A DNA stretch of 64,000 bases from Neurospora crassa OR74A (taxonomy: Eukaryota > Ascomycota > Sordariomycetes > Sordariales > Sordariaceae): positions 1,860,001-1,924,000 of the forward strand of contig NC_026502.1 of the NCBI RefSeq assembly GCF_000182925.2, read 5' to 3'. Each line of letters begins with the position of its first letter. The stretch's first letter is position 1. The position numbers were made by a program, and so were the translations under genes. The notes beneath the pieces are model-generated. The model was not told where the DNA came from. It ran no database searches and was given only the letters and a program-made list of their open reading frames with translations. Shown piece after piece: positions 20,391 through 31,876 of this stretch.

Positions 20391-22955
20391 GTACGCTTTG
20401 TTACAATTAGCCTTCAGAAATAAGATACCCCACTTGAACCTTACTCAATCGACATATAACCCAGATGATCAACTGGGGGATGGGCGCGAGCATTCGTGGC
20501 TGTCTGCAGCACTACTCTTGATGATCGAAAAAGCCAGTATTCTGTCCATAATAATAGGGTGGTTGGGTGACCATTTCCGGACACTCCTCACGGACCAGAG
20601 CCACTTTATGGGCTCATGCAGCTCGGTCTACATCCAAGGCAAGCAGTTGCCTGGTCCTTCAAGGGCCTCGCTCACTGGACGTCAACGCCGTTCCCGGGGT
20701 GCTTCGGATCTCGACGAATACACATCTCCGCCAAACCCAGCAACTCCTGGCAGTAGACGGTTCTCAAATGGACACTGTGCGTATGTATGTATGTATGTTT
20801 GGTCGACTCTTACAGAACGCAAGGCGCTTACGAAGCAGATAGGCATGTCTGGATTACAGCCCTTCGACTCTCATGGTTCCAGTCCATCATCGACCAGGTT
20901 CCAGGCTGACCATCTGTCACAACGGTTATCAGGAGCAGAGGGATTCTTCCTCTTGTGTTTCAATGATCGACTTGAAATTGCTACAAGTTTTGTACAACTC
21001 CCAACGACCTAGACCATGGCCTCGCTCAAAGGCACCTCATCTTTTGTCAACTCATTTGTCCTTGTAAGCGCCATCGTTCGTCATGGAACTAAGCAGCCCG
21101 TTGATCAACATCAAGCTGTCTACCTATATTTGAGCCGGAGATTAATTGTACTGCTTCTGGCGCCTTTGCCGTCCTCTTCCGACGTGCCCAGGGTGACTTT
21201 CGGTGGAAACGCTCTGGGAGTCCATTCTCTCTTGCCGCAACACGATGACCGAAGATAACATCATGTATGGCAACGTCACAGTCAGGTTTTGCCATACTTT
21301 CGCTGTTGCTTCGGATTGGATGGGACATACAAACAAATCACTTCCCCACGAGATTACCACATGAACTTTAGTTTCAAGGCAACCCGGATCTCGCTAGCAT
21401 CGGTGTACTGCGTAAGTTGGAACCACAACAAGCACACAACTTTCACACGACGGGTTAAGACATTGATTTGTATAAGCCTGGATATCCAGGGATAATCCCT
21501 GGTATAACAGACTAAGAGTATTCCAACTCCTGCAGTGTCGCTTTGTTTTACGATAGCCTTGAGCCTCAATGACTACTGCTCGAACCCCGATTTTATCATT
21601 GCATTGTCTTGTGTTTTCTTGTTCGCGTTTACGGTTTCCACTATTGTTCACAATAATCTCAAAGCACGTGGGTTGTTCAACGCAGATATGTAGTAGATCT
21701 TGAATTTCCAGCGCTGGGATTCGGAACAGGCCTCCTTCTCCAAGCCGTTCTGGGGCGTTTGTCACACCTTAGGTATGAGTATTTGCCGATCGGTGGACTC
21801 TACTACACTATATCAAGTTGGGTCCATATTTCGAGGGCAATTCAAGGATGGCCTTCTCATTGATAGAGCCATTAATCTTGTAGATCTACACGTATGCCTA
21901 GATATCCAGCGGCATTCATAGATACGCATCAGATGGTTCGTCAACCAACTAATTGGTGACGCCTTCCCGGTCAGCGAATGGGGCTTAGACCAGATCATGG
22001 CCGCGATGGCATGGCATCCAATGTTTATTTATGACAAATAAATCTCATATGGCTTCTGAGGGTGGCCGGAATCAGGCTTCAACTAACGAGGAGATATCAA
22101 CAAAAGAATAAATACAAAGAGGGATAGAGAGAGAAACCGATTGAGAGCACAGCTCTCTGGATACTCACACATTCCATACCCCTTTCCAACCTCCATTGTA
22201 TGTGGCTGAAAAGCATTCAATCTCACACACAATAGGCCATAGCAGGAATATAATCTTTCTCTCCACACTTTATTGCTCTTCGTCTCCCCATCTTGATCCG
22301 TCTGAAGACGCCAGCAAGAAAACACCAAATCCCCGTCGGTTCCTATACTGAAAATACTGAATACCCTCCCTGTAATTACAGCGGGGAAGCTTCCTACCTA
22401 CCTAGTGAGGCGTGCAAGATGCCCGTTGGCGCTCACCACCACCAACGTACCTCTGGGACACTGGCGATTATCGCACTCCTGTATAATAATGAAAGTACGA
22501 TAATGTACCTCAAGAGCCTATACAGAAGCAAATTACTCATTCAATAAGCAAAGGCTTCCAAGAAGCAGTCCAGAGTTTACAGTGCGCAAGTGATGGAGAT
22601 GAGTTCGTCCCCGCTGGTGGAGGTAAGGTAACCTAGGTAATCGGCACACAGGGAAGCTTTCACTAAAACCCACTGTAAGAACAGGCTGTTTATTGCACTC
22701 CATCACCACTGCGGGCAGGCAGGCATCCCGCGTTGCGCGGCGAAGAAAAACATGACCGGGCACGCACACAGTCGACGCAATTTACATGGACACATCTCGA
22801 ATCGAAATTTGTTCTTTTTCTTTTATTAAAAACAAAAAAAATTCAACATTCATCCATTTCCTACCTCTAGGTAACAACAGCTATACCAAAACCCATCATA
22901 GCTCCATCCCTCATAAAATCATCATTCAACACCTCACCCCCGCCTACCTACCTAC
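20391..22955. other. Intergenic, convergent region
   Basis: Between the ends of the membrane-protein gene (+) and the hydrolase gene (-). Short overlapping frames only. A short TATG repeat lies near 20780-20800. Nothing else recognised. Confidence 0.5.
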
Positions 22956-25544
22956 TCATTCCGCCTCCTGCAACCCCGTCAACCCTCCCGCCAACCCCTG
23001 CATCCTCCTCCCCAAAATATCATCCGAGCTATCCAGCCTCACCAACAGCGCCCCATCCTCATCGCCCACTTTGACCCTCCTCAGCTTCATCCTCCTTGGC
23101 GCCTTCTTCGCTTTGACCTTTGTATTCGCCGCAATCGCTGCCTCCGTCGCTGTATCACTCCCGCCTTCCTCATCTCCTTCTGCTCCCTTGACGACATGAT
23201 GGATCCCGTCTTGGTTTACCATGCCTTCCATAGCATCTGCCGAGGTTGAAGTATTTCCCTCAGAATGAGAGCCGGCGGCATTCTTCAATGCCACTCTTCC
23301 TCTTGTTCGGGCTTTGCCGCCCATCTCCAATGGCTTGTCTTCGTCGGCGCTGCTTTCTGTGCCTCCTGTCCCGCGGCGACGGTGGTGATGTCGCCCCGTT
23401 CTTTCTTCAGCTGAGTGTTCCTCGACTGCCCCAAAACCGACACCCTTCTCATTTGTCCCCCTTCCAGAAGCCGCTCCTGTTTCAGCCTTCTCTTCCAACT
23501 TGGCACCACCACCAGCAACGCCCATCTTCCTCCTCGCCCTCTCCTCCTCCCTCTCCTTTCTTTCCGCCTCAGCAAACACCTCCCCCATCCACCCCGCAAT
23601 CTTGCCAAACAATCCCCACGCAGGCGGATACACCCCCGCAAACTGCAAAAACCCATGACTAATCCCCGGCACCAGCGCCACCTCAGCCGCCTGCTTTCCA
23701 TCCCATTTCCCATTTGTCTTTCTAATCGCCTCGTCGACGTCTTCCTCTCTATACTGCGTCCTGGTTCCATCAGAAGCGACCATGGCCGCTTTGACCCTCT
23801 TCAAACGACCGGCGAAGATGACCGTGTCGTCTACAAGGGGATCGCGCTCACCTGTCAAGAAGTAGGTTTTGGGGAACTTGGATAACAAAATGTCGGGCGC
23901 GAGAATGGGACAGAGCAGGTAGTCGGAGGAGAAGTCGGGCCGGTTGTGAGGGCCAACGTAGAGGATGATCATTGCGCGCATCATTTCGGGCGTGAGGACA
24001 CGGTCGGCAAAGTAGGAGATCATGGAAGACATGGCGAGGCGGGTGCGCATGGGCTGGGGGTGGTGGTTGTGCGGGGCGGCGGTGGGTGAGGGGGTGGTTG
24101 TGGCTGCGACAGCAGAGGACTTTGCTTTGGGTTGTTTCTCAGTGGTTTTGGATTTCTCGGACCTTGAAGAGGAAAGGGAAGGAATGTCGGCATGCGACCA
24201 GGTTGAAGGGCCCGAGTGCGCGTATTCCGGAGCTGAGCGAGCTGCTGACGATGGCTCCTTCTCCTTGACCAGGCTGGGCTCGGGGTTAGGGCCAGATGAA
24301 GGGCCGTCGTCTTCGTCGTCCGATGGGGCGGGGGTACCGACCAAGTCGTTGTACTGAGACGTCTTGCGCTGGACGATTCTCTTGTTGGTTCCGCGCATCC
24401 TTCGGTCCTTGATCAACGCCATCTGCTCATCCGACATCCAGCTGCCGATGTTCATATCCAACGCAGGATAAAAGAGAATCAAACCATCAGGTACCTTGAG
24501 GTTGACCTCTCCCTGAAAGCGACGAACAGGCGACGAACCGCTCTCAACGATCATAAGCGTCATGGAAGTCGCCAGCGTTCCTCCCGCGCTATCACCCGTG
24601 ACTACGATCTTGGGCACCTCTCGTCCAGACAAGCCAATGCATCGCCCCTTGGTCTTGATGATGGTACTGTAAACATCATAACACTCGTTCAGCGCATACG
24701 GATAAGGAAACTCGGGCGCCTTCTTATAGTCCAAACTCAAGATAGGCAATCCCGTCTTGGCGGCCCAAGAAAACAGCTTGTCGTCGTTGCACCTCGGATC
24801 CATGGCTACAAAGCCACCACCAGGGATATCCAAGATGATCTTGTTATGATATTCCAGATCCGCCAGCGGACCATCATAGTACAGCCAGGCGGCAACCGGA
24901 TCCTTGTAATCGCTCGTCGCTGGCCTCGGGATCCTGATCTGCCTGGGCGGCCACCGCGTAAACCGTGGTCGCATCAGATTCTGCACGAAGCGGAGGTAGG
25001 GCGACGTGACGCCCTTGTTCCAGCTGACGCGGAGGTGCTCGACCGTAAGGTTGCCGCGCACCTTGCGGACCTTTTCGTCGGCCTTTTCGGCGGCGACGAG
25101 GTAGAAAAGCGAGAAGGCGATGCTGGAGATATCGCGCAGCCACTTTTGTTTGATCTTCATGGCGGTCCAGAAGCCGGCGTCCAATGCAGTCAGCACCCAC
25201 GTGGCCCGGAAGTAGGCGGCGTCGTACATGTTGGCCATGGGTTCGGGGCTGGCGAGCCCGACGAGGGTGCTGAAGTTGCGGGCCGCGTACAGGTAGATCA
25301 TGGTCAAGATGACGGTTTGCCATGTTGTCAGACGCCGGGAGAGAAGGCGAGAGAAGATGCGGAAGCCGGGCGGGCCATGTTTGTGACCCCTGCGTGGAGA
25401 TGGTGTCAATCTAGGTTGCTATTTGGTGTCTGGTGTCATGACTGGGACGTACTTGATGAGGTAGGCGGACCAAAAGCCTAATACGGCGAGTACCTGCAGT
25501 CTTCGAGACTTGGCAGACGGTCGTCCGAGGAGGTGGTCTATCAT
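22956..25544 (-). CDS. HSL-type alpha/beta hydrolase (fold-3), membrane-anchored
   Basis: Exons 25544-25453 and 25389-22956 join over a 63-bp intron (donor GTACGT, acceptor CACGCAG) to give 841 residues. ATG 25544 encodes MIDHLLGRPSAKSRR. Two N-terminal hydrophobic stretches (about 17-30 and 53-68) suggest a membrane anchor. The catalytic fold shows an oxyanion motif PGGGF (about 220-224, where most relatives have HGGG), nucleophile GDSAGG (Ser about 298), acid GERDPLVDD and His in ISHGFLQF. A disordered, charged insert of more than 100 residues splits the fold after the FYPALDMNIGSW block, and a long disordered C-terminal tail follows. Likely a lipase or esterase acting on lipid esters; the true substrate is unknown. 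Confidence 0.85.
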
Positions 25545-27681
25545 GATGGACGGGGTTTCAGGAGGCTTGAATCCCCGGTGCCCGATATCAGGTTGCGCGG
25601 CCTGGTACCAACGTGGTCGGAAGGGGCTGAATGCAAGGCAGTAAACAAAGCCCTTTCTTTCTTGCTAACAGCAATCGCCCACTTCAGAGTCGCGTTACTA
25701 TCGCCTGTCCATGAGATTTGGGACCGGCTGTGTGATGATTCCGGGTTCGGACAGCCAAGGCAACCAGTTGAACCGCCAAGGGCAGAGCGTTCGGCGTCTT
25801 TCGAAGGTACGCGTGCAGGGTGGGCTGGTGGTGGGCACACAGGATGATGTGATGCTGGTCAACAGGCAGAGTCTGATGGCGGATGGTTCTGCATACAGCA
25901 GCACCAAGATGTTGGTCTGTAAAGGACAAAAGTGCCTTGGTTGGGATGCTTTGCGATCACTGCGCAAGGTTATCGGAAAGCAAAAGAAGAGAGTAGGGAA
26001 AAGAGAGGCAAAACCGGTTGGGCATTAGTTGATGAAACAGGAAGCAAGGTGAGGTGAGGTTGGAACAGCGACGAGGGTTGATGGCAGTGGAATGAAGGTA
26101 TGTATGTGTTGGCTTGCATCTAGCTATTAGTGTAGCAAGGGTGGTCGTCGGCGCCGGGGGTCGGGATGCATATGATCGCCTGTCGTCATGCTCGTCCCAA
26201 CGCCGCCCAATCGGCGTCCTGGGATCCATCCCAACAGTGGGTTTTGTCTGACATGTGAAAACGGGGGGTGGCACTTTGGCCGAGAAGAACAGGTAAAGTA
26301 GTATGTACTAGTCTAGTGTACGTACCGCCTACATTGTAGTGCAACATTGATCGATGCATGATTGAAAGACACCCTGACAAAGAAACAAAGAGGGGGGGAA
26401 GTTCCGGACTCCGGGGTTTGGGGAATGTGGAGAAAACATGGGGTACGGATGGATCTGGAGGGTCACACAACGTCAACCCAGTTTTGTTTACTTGCAACCC
26501 CTTTTGGGTCATCTTGTTCTTCTTTTTGTTCAACACCACAGAGTTGCCGTTTCGTGATAAACTATTCGACTCCCCTTACTTTTCTCCCTGTTTTCTAAAG
26601 GGCGTTGAGAGCTATCGACGTTCGAATTCACCATCTGGCATACAATTAATTTCTGGCGGGCAGGAATGTTGCAGTATGCTTACAGACTATGCCTGATTTC
26701 CAGGATACTCAAGAAAATCAATAGTCAATGGCTCGAGGTTTTGCGGTATGACGACTACCGGTGCCGTTTGTATTTGTACGACTTCATTTGGAGTAGTAGT
26801 GCAGAAACGCTCGGCGGGAGGAACGTCTACCTACCAAACGGTTGCGATTGAATTCAAGTCGCGTGTGCGTGCTTTCCATGTTGCCAGCCAGTAACTTTGC
26901 AGTCGAAAGCTTCCTGAATCTCGAGACGAGCGAAGCCAATTCCCCATAATCCAACGAGGCTGTCGAAGTTGTTACTTGGAGTTCCAGGTTTCCTTGGGGT
27001 TGCGGAAACGCATAGGTGTAGGTACAGTAGCTTGACACTTGCTTAGATATCCCAGAATATGCCCGATCCTCAGCATTTCAATGCAGCATCGAGCGGTTGG
27101 GGAGTACCGGTAACTTCCATATTCTGCCGTGTCAACAACAAGGGGAATAGATGCACAGCGCGTCAATTCCCTGGTACCTGCCCGGTTTCCTGCGCTGAAA
27201 TTTGGCAGCCGGTATGTCATGGAGGGCTACTGCTTGATTTGCTGTGATACAGATGGCCAGGCTGGCGTTGCACTTTCCATGACTCAAATGTCCTTGAGAA
27301 CATTAAAAATATGGGTGTCGCCCACCGAAATGGGAGTTGAACTTTTTTCATCATCAACCTAAGCTGGCATTGTAACCAACCTTCAAGATCAAAGGAAACC
27401 CCAACCAAAAAGGCCTAAACAAACCCGTATGCCCACCCGTACTCTAGACCTGAACTTTATCATCGTCCAGATGACCTCTAACAACAAAGATCATAGGGAA
27501 CCCCAGCGCTATTTGTACCCTCTGTACAACTACAGAGGAAGAAGGAGACAGAGCTTGAAACCGAGGCAGATGCGGGAAATGCCCGCAAGAGAATCACGTT
27601 GGTCATCTATTTCAGCTCGACTTTTCAACCGACAACTACTGACCTTGCTTACATGCAGATACTCCTGAAGGAGCGACAGCG
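25545..27681. other. Divergent intergenic region
   Basis: Between the hydrolase (-) and an orphan gene (+). No recognisable gene, repeat array or RNA. Short frames only. Confidence 0.5.
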
Positions 27682-28956
27682 ATGACATCAATTCTTGTTC
27701 CCACATTAGCCGAAGAGCCAGCATTGACCGACTACGGCCAAATCACCAAGACCGACAAGAACACAATGAAAACCCCTACCCCGGTTATGGCACTCATGGC
27801 CGGAGAGTCTGTCATGGAACTCCTGGCTGAGGACTCTGTCAAGGAATTGGTGGCCAAAACTACTGTCATGACACTTACCGTCGAAGACTCTGGCATGGAT
27901 TTCGACAAGGCTCATGTCCGTGACCTCGGGTCCGAGGACCCTGGCTTGGATTCTGACGAAGACTCTGACATCCTCCTATCCGAGGACTTTGACAACCTTG
28001 TGCTCGAAGACTCGGACAAGAACCGCACAACCGGAAAATCTAACATTGACATCCGCAAGCGCTCTTTGGTCGTCATTCCCGCGGGCTATTTCATCATCGC
28101 CTCCAATGGCGAGATCATGGATCTCATCACACACCCCGAGATGTTGCTCGATGATGTCTTTCAGTATTTCCCAGACTATGAGCCACGGTTCAAGGGAGAA
28201 GCTCACTTGAATCCCCTCCATCGTTTTGTCTGTGAAGACACTTGTTTCTTGCGCAACTGGCTGTTTGTGCAGGACTTGCTCTCCATGCGCTTTTGGGACC
28301 AGTTTGGCCGAACGAGGCACGCCAGTTCTTTGGATAAAGATACCGTTGGCGCGCTCGGGGAGATCATAAGCTTCTTTGCATTTGCCACGATTCCCTTCGA
28401 CACACGACGTCTTCCCAACAACAACTGGATCGGGAACTATGGGCGCCTTCTTCGTCCCGATTCGGACACTTTTCTGCGAGTGTGGGAGTTTTACGATGGT
28501 CCACTTCGTTGTGAAATAGGTGATGCTTTGGCTGGACAAACCATAAGCAACACTGCCAAGCACTTTGTGGCAAAGGTCTCCCTGGATTACGAGTCACAAC
28601 CGGCTGGTAACCCCGAGCGCATAAACGCCACAGTCTGCTTCAATTCTGGAGATAACGTCCACCTTCGAGAGGTGCAAAGGTCCTGGATGAACTTCAAGAA
28701 CAATGTCGATAAGAGATTGGCACAGCTGGGGCCGTCGAGTGAATGCTGTGGCAAAAAGGAGGTGAAGGTGCCCACAGTTTTCCCCAAGGAATACTTCCCA
28801 AGGGGGGAAAACATTGAGCATAACATCATCGAACCCCCTCGGATCCGCCGCTATTACTGGAACAACGAAACAGCTCCTCCACTGGTAAACCACGATTGGT
28901 GGGACATGGCAGCCCATCATTACAACTTTGTGACCGACGCCCATGAGCGTTCGTGA
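27682..28956 (+). CDS. Orphan protein with acidic N-terminal repeats
   Basis: Single exon, 424 residues, ATG 27682. I do not recognise the family. Residues about 33-112 are a run of degenerate units alternating short hydrophobic and acidic patches (VMELLAEDSVKEL, VMTLTVEDSGMD, SEDPGLDSDEDSD, SEDFDNLVLEDSD). The rest (about 120-424) looks globular, rich in Trp, Phe and Tyr (RFWDQFG, LRVWEFYDG, RSWMNFKNN, RRYYWNN). There is no signal peptide or membrane segment. Codon use is GC-leaning and the frame is long and uninterrupted, so it is probably real. The long disordered-acidic start and lack of known domains suggest a lineage-restricted protein, perhaps nuclear or scaffolding; no function is claimed. 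Confidence 0.65.
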   Translation: MTSILVPTLAEEPALTDYGQITKTDKNTMKTPTPVMALMAGESVMELLAEDSVKELVAKTTVMTLTVEDSGMDFDKAHVRDLGSEDPGLDSDEDSDILLSEDFDNLVLEDSDKNRTTGKSNIDIRKRSLVVIPAGYFIIASNGEIMDLITHPEMLLDDVFQYFPDYEPRFKGEAHLNPLHRFVCEDTCFLRNWLFVQDLLSMRFWDQFGRTRHASSLDKDTVGALGEIISFFAFATIPFDTRRLPNNNWIGNYGRLLRPDSDTFLRVWEFYDGPLRCEIGDALAGQTISNTAKHFVAKVSLDYESQPAGNPERINATVCFNSGDNVHLREVQRSWMNFKNNVDKRLAQLGPSSECCGKKEVKVPTVFPKEYFPRGENIEHNIIEPPRIRRYYWNNETAPPLVNHDWWDMAAHHYNFVTDAHERS

Positions 28957-29605
28957 ATTGTCTCTTGCGAGGAACCGGAACCGCTCAGAGAGTCGTCCTA
29001 TGGCAACAAGATGTTGTAGTTTTCCAAGGCATATGTCACGACTTGCTTTGCAAGCGCTCCCTCTCACTGCGCTACAGAAGATAGGGTATGCTGTAACAAA
29101 GTTAGCAGGCTTGGAATTATCAAGTTGGATGGAACAAGTCATGATGTTGGTAGATTACTCCTGGAAATACCTAGCTTTAGAATAGAGTTTGGATCACGGC
29201 GATGGCTGAAAGCGCAAAGGTGCGCACGAACAGAGCTAGCAATAAATCAGTTGACAAGGCGGTGACTGTCTCTCATACTCCAGGGAGATGTTGCGCGCCT
29301 CGATAGGCTGGTGCATACTTGGCAGTTACCTGGATAGGCATTGCCAGATACAGCATCAGGCATTAGATAGATATTCTATCCTCTCTGACACTTTTCTTGT
29401 CGAAAGAGAACAAGATCATGAAATTTAAAACATACAACCAGATGAGCTTGTTCATCGGTGACACTGTCTTATCAGCACGAGTCTTACGTTGACTTTGACT
29501 GAGTTTGCTTGACCTAGCCCCTCTGGCCAAGTTTGTCGTTACAAAAAAAAAGGCCGTCCTGGTTGTGCCAAAGTCGACGAGGTCCCATATGTGACTGTAC
29601 CTTAA
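28957..29605. other. Intergenic, convergent
   Basis: 3' flanks of the orphan gene (+) and HET gene (-). No feature recognised. Confidence 0.5.
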
Positions 29606-31876
29606 TTATACCAACTTGTACCTGCGAAAGGGAAGTAATTCACGCCTCTTTCTAAACTCTCCTAGTTCAATCTCGAGACGCTCCTTGGTGTCAAAAGATC
29701 CCAGCAATCCGGGAATTGGGCTTTGTTGTGTGCAAGTATCCATGTCGTACCTATGCGACCACTGGCCCATTCGGCGGAAGGTCGGTAAATCGTCCTCTAC
29801 ACCCACTTCTTCTAGGAGAATACCCTCGATCCATACGGTATCCCACCGTCCGGCTTGGTACTCCATGCTGATAGGGAGCAGCCGTAGATCTTCTTTCTCG
29901 ACAACGCCTATTATTGGCCGATCAAGGTTTATTAATACCTGAAACTGGCACTTGTCACCGTTATACGCTCGGGCGTCAGCTTTGCACGTCGAAAACCAGG
30001 ACTCCCATTTTGAGAGAAGCTGTTCGGCGTCAAAACCGAAGAAGCCGAACGCAGTGCGCAAGACCAGTGCGGAGGACTCGAAGCCAGGATAGCCAAGGTG
30101 AAGGGCTTGAGAGTTGAGTGGAATGATGGTCTCAATCTCCACCAGAGGTTCATTTTGGTATTCTGGTTCTGTATGACCCGGCCAAGCAATGGAGGATGAG
30201 CCCGGGGAGGTTGGACATGAAGCCCAAGACCACGATGGGAAGCCAGCAAGTTGTTTTTCGAATGACGCGTAATACGCGGTGTCCCGGATCCTCTCAAACT
30301 CGTCATAGTGGCCGTGACGATGCGAAACACGGTACCATATCAGCTGCCGTATCAGATATTTCTTCCACAACCCCGCTACACACCAGTCGCGCTCCTGTGA
30401 TGCATCAAGAATTTCCCAGAATCTGTTGAAAACACCTCTCAAAGCGGCCAGCCTGTCCGAATATTGCGTGAGCTGTGTCTGGCTATAGTCACGGACTATT
30501 GTTTGCCATACCGTGCTCACACCAAAGACAGTGGAAAAGCGTTGGTCGTTGGCTTGATCAACAGATGTGAGTATGTCTGGGTTACTGCTCGCCGAACCCC
30601 TGGACCAAGCCAATCCCTTGTCTCCTGTGAATGATTCAGAAGCGTGTCCGGCTTTGCACTCCCAATAGAGCTGCTGGCTAAAGTGAACAGTGCGCGTAGC
30701 CAAAAATCTCTCCTGGTAGCACCATCCTCTCGAGTAGAGTGGAGCACGTGCAAGGTCTGATGACGGAGTGTAGTTCACAAAACAAGCCCAGTATTCGCTC
30801 GAGCTGGCAGTACGAGTACGGGAAAGAACACAGGGCGATACAGAGATTGGGTCCCGGGTGACCTCGAGGCCTGGTGAGAATTCGGCACATGCATGGGCGA
30901 GGTTGAGGTAGCCGTGGGTGTAAATGCGATGCATCAACGAAGCTTGAGTGTTCCAGTCTTTCCCATCGTCCTGGATGATACAAAGCGAATCGATCCATAC
31001 ATAACGGATACCGAGGGTGCGAGATAAAGCAACGGCATCCTTGTATATCTGGGGCCAGTTCTCGGTAGGGATCGATTGATGGTATTTGTCCTTGTTGTGG
31101 GTTTTCAGATTCGTTTTTGGTGTTTCTACAGTCCATCTGTAGCTGAGGGTGATGTATTTGACATTTGTGTCCTTGATCCTCTCCACCAAGCGGACCGTAG
31201 CCGTGTCATCGAGCCCGACATCAATAAAGCGCACCTTTTCCAGGAACTCGGCCATACTGTTCTGAACCAACGATGCTCCTCTGCAGGCCTCGTGGTTATG
31301 GGTGCAGTCGTGAATCCAGCTCCTGATTTGTTCAAGAGCAAGCGGATCAAAGTTTGTTGTTGATGAAGGTTGAAAGATTGTCACCGGAGAAGGGCTGTTT
31401 TTGTAGCCATATGGGAGATGATTGGAACGTATTACCCAAGACGGTTGAAAGGGTGAATCTTTCGGAGTGACAGGTTTCAAGTCAATCGACGAGCCCCCAT
31501 AAGAGGGTTTTACATCGTGATCCAGTGAAAAGTTGTAGTTGTCAGGGTCGTGATCACGGTTGACCAATCTGAGATAAAATGTGATTGTTTTGACGTCTTC
31601 CCTCCAAGATGTGTAGCCGTCACAGTTTGTCAGAATGATTAATTTGGGAATGGGAATCAAGGAGTCGAGGAATACGCGGCACAGGTGACAGCCATCGGTA
31701 GTTGCAGATTCGTCGAGTTCGTCGATAGTGAGATCGCGCAAGTGCCATTGTTTTCCGCCTGAAAAGACTTGGTCAGGATCTCGTCGTTCCCAAGGCCAGA
31801 GCCCCGTCACAGGAAAGATTTGCTGGCATTTCTGACAAAGCTTGTTCAGTTGTCGCGGTTCGATTTGGGATCCCAT
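29606..31876 (-). CDS. HET-domain heterokaryon incompatibility protein
   Basis: Single exon, 756 residues, ATG 31876. The N-terminal 70 residues carry paired cysteines (CQKC ... CHLC). The HET domain spans roughly 235-390 with its hallmark blocks YITLSYRWT, ALSRTLGIRYVWIDSLCIIQ and a final LNLAHACAEF region; the downstream WCYQERFLATRTVHFS and SWSWAS segments are also typical. The architecture lacks NACHT, WD40 or ankyrin repeats. The family mediates allorecognition after hyphal fusion and can induce cell death; only some members are true het loci. Unlike the relic near 6-7.5 kb, this copy is uninterrupted. It is transcribed away from the monooxygenase gene with a 1.9-kb shared upstream region. 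Confidence 0.9.
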   Translation of the reverse strand: MGSQIEPRQLNKLCQKCQQIFPVTGLWPWERRDPDQVFSGGKQWHLRDLTIDELDESATTDGCHLCRVFLDSLIPIPKLIILTNCDGYTSWREDVKTITFYLRLVNRDHDPDNYNFSLDHDVKPSYGGSSIDLKPVTPKDSPFQPSWVIRSNHLPYGYKNSPSPVTIFQPSSTTNFDPLALEQIRSWIHDCTHNHEACRGASLVQNSMAEFLEKVRFIDVGLDDTATVRLVERIKDTNVKYITLSYRWTVETPKTNLKTHNKDKYHQSIPTENWPQIYKDAVALSRTLGIRYVWIDSLCIIQDDGKDWNTQASLMHRIYTHGYLNLAHACAEFSPGLEVTRDPISVSPCVLSRTRTASSSEYWACFVNYTPSSDLARAPLYSRGWCYQERFLATRTVHFSQQLYWECKAGHASESFTGDKGLAWSRGSASSNPDILTSVDQANDQRFSTVFGVSTVWQTIVRDYSQTQLTQYSDRLAALRGVFNRFWEILDASQERDWCVAGLWKKYLIRQLIWYRVSHRHGHYDEFERIRDTAYYASFEKQLAGFPSWSWASCPTSPGSSSIAWPGHTEPEYQNEPLVEIETIIPLNSQALHLGYPGFESSALVLRTAFGFFGFDAEQLLSKWESWFSTCKADARAYNGDKCQFQVLINLDRPIIGVVEKEDLRLLPISMEYQAGRWDTVWIEGILLEEVGVEDDLPTFRRMGQWSHRYDMDTCTQQSPIPGLLGSFDTKERLEIELGEFRKRRELLPFRRYKLV

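Noticed and set aside
20308-21012. 234-residue plus frame overlapping the membrane-protein gene's end
   Set aside because: Starts in another frame inside the gene's tail and continues into noncoding sequence; no domain or codon bias.
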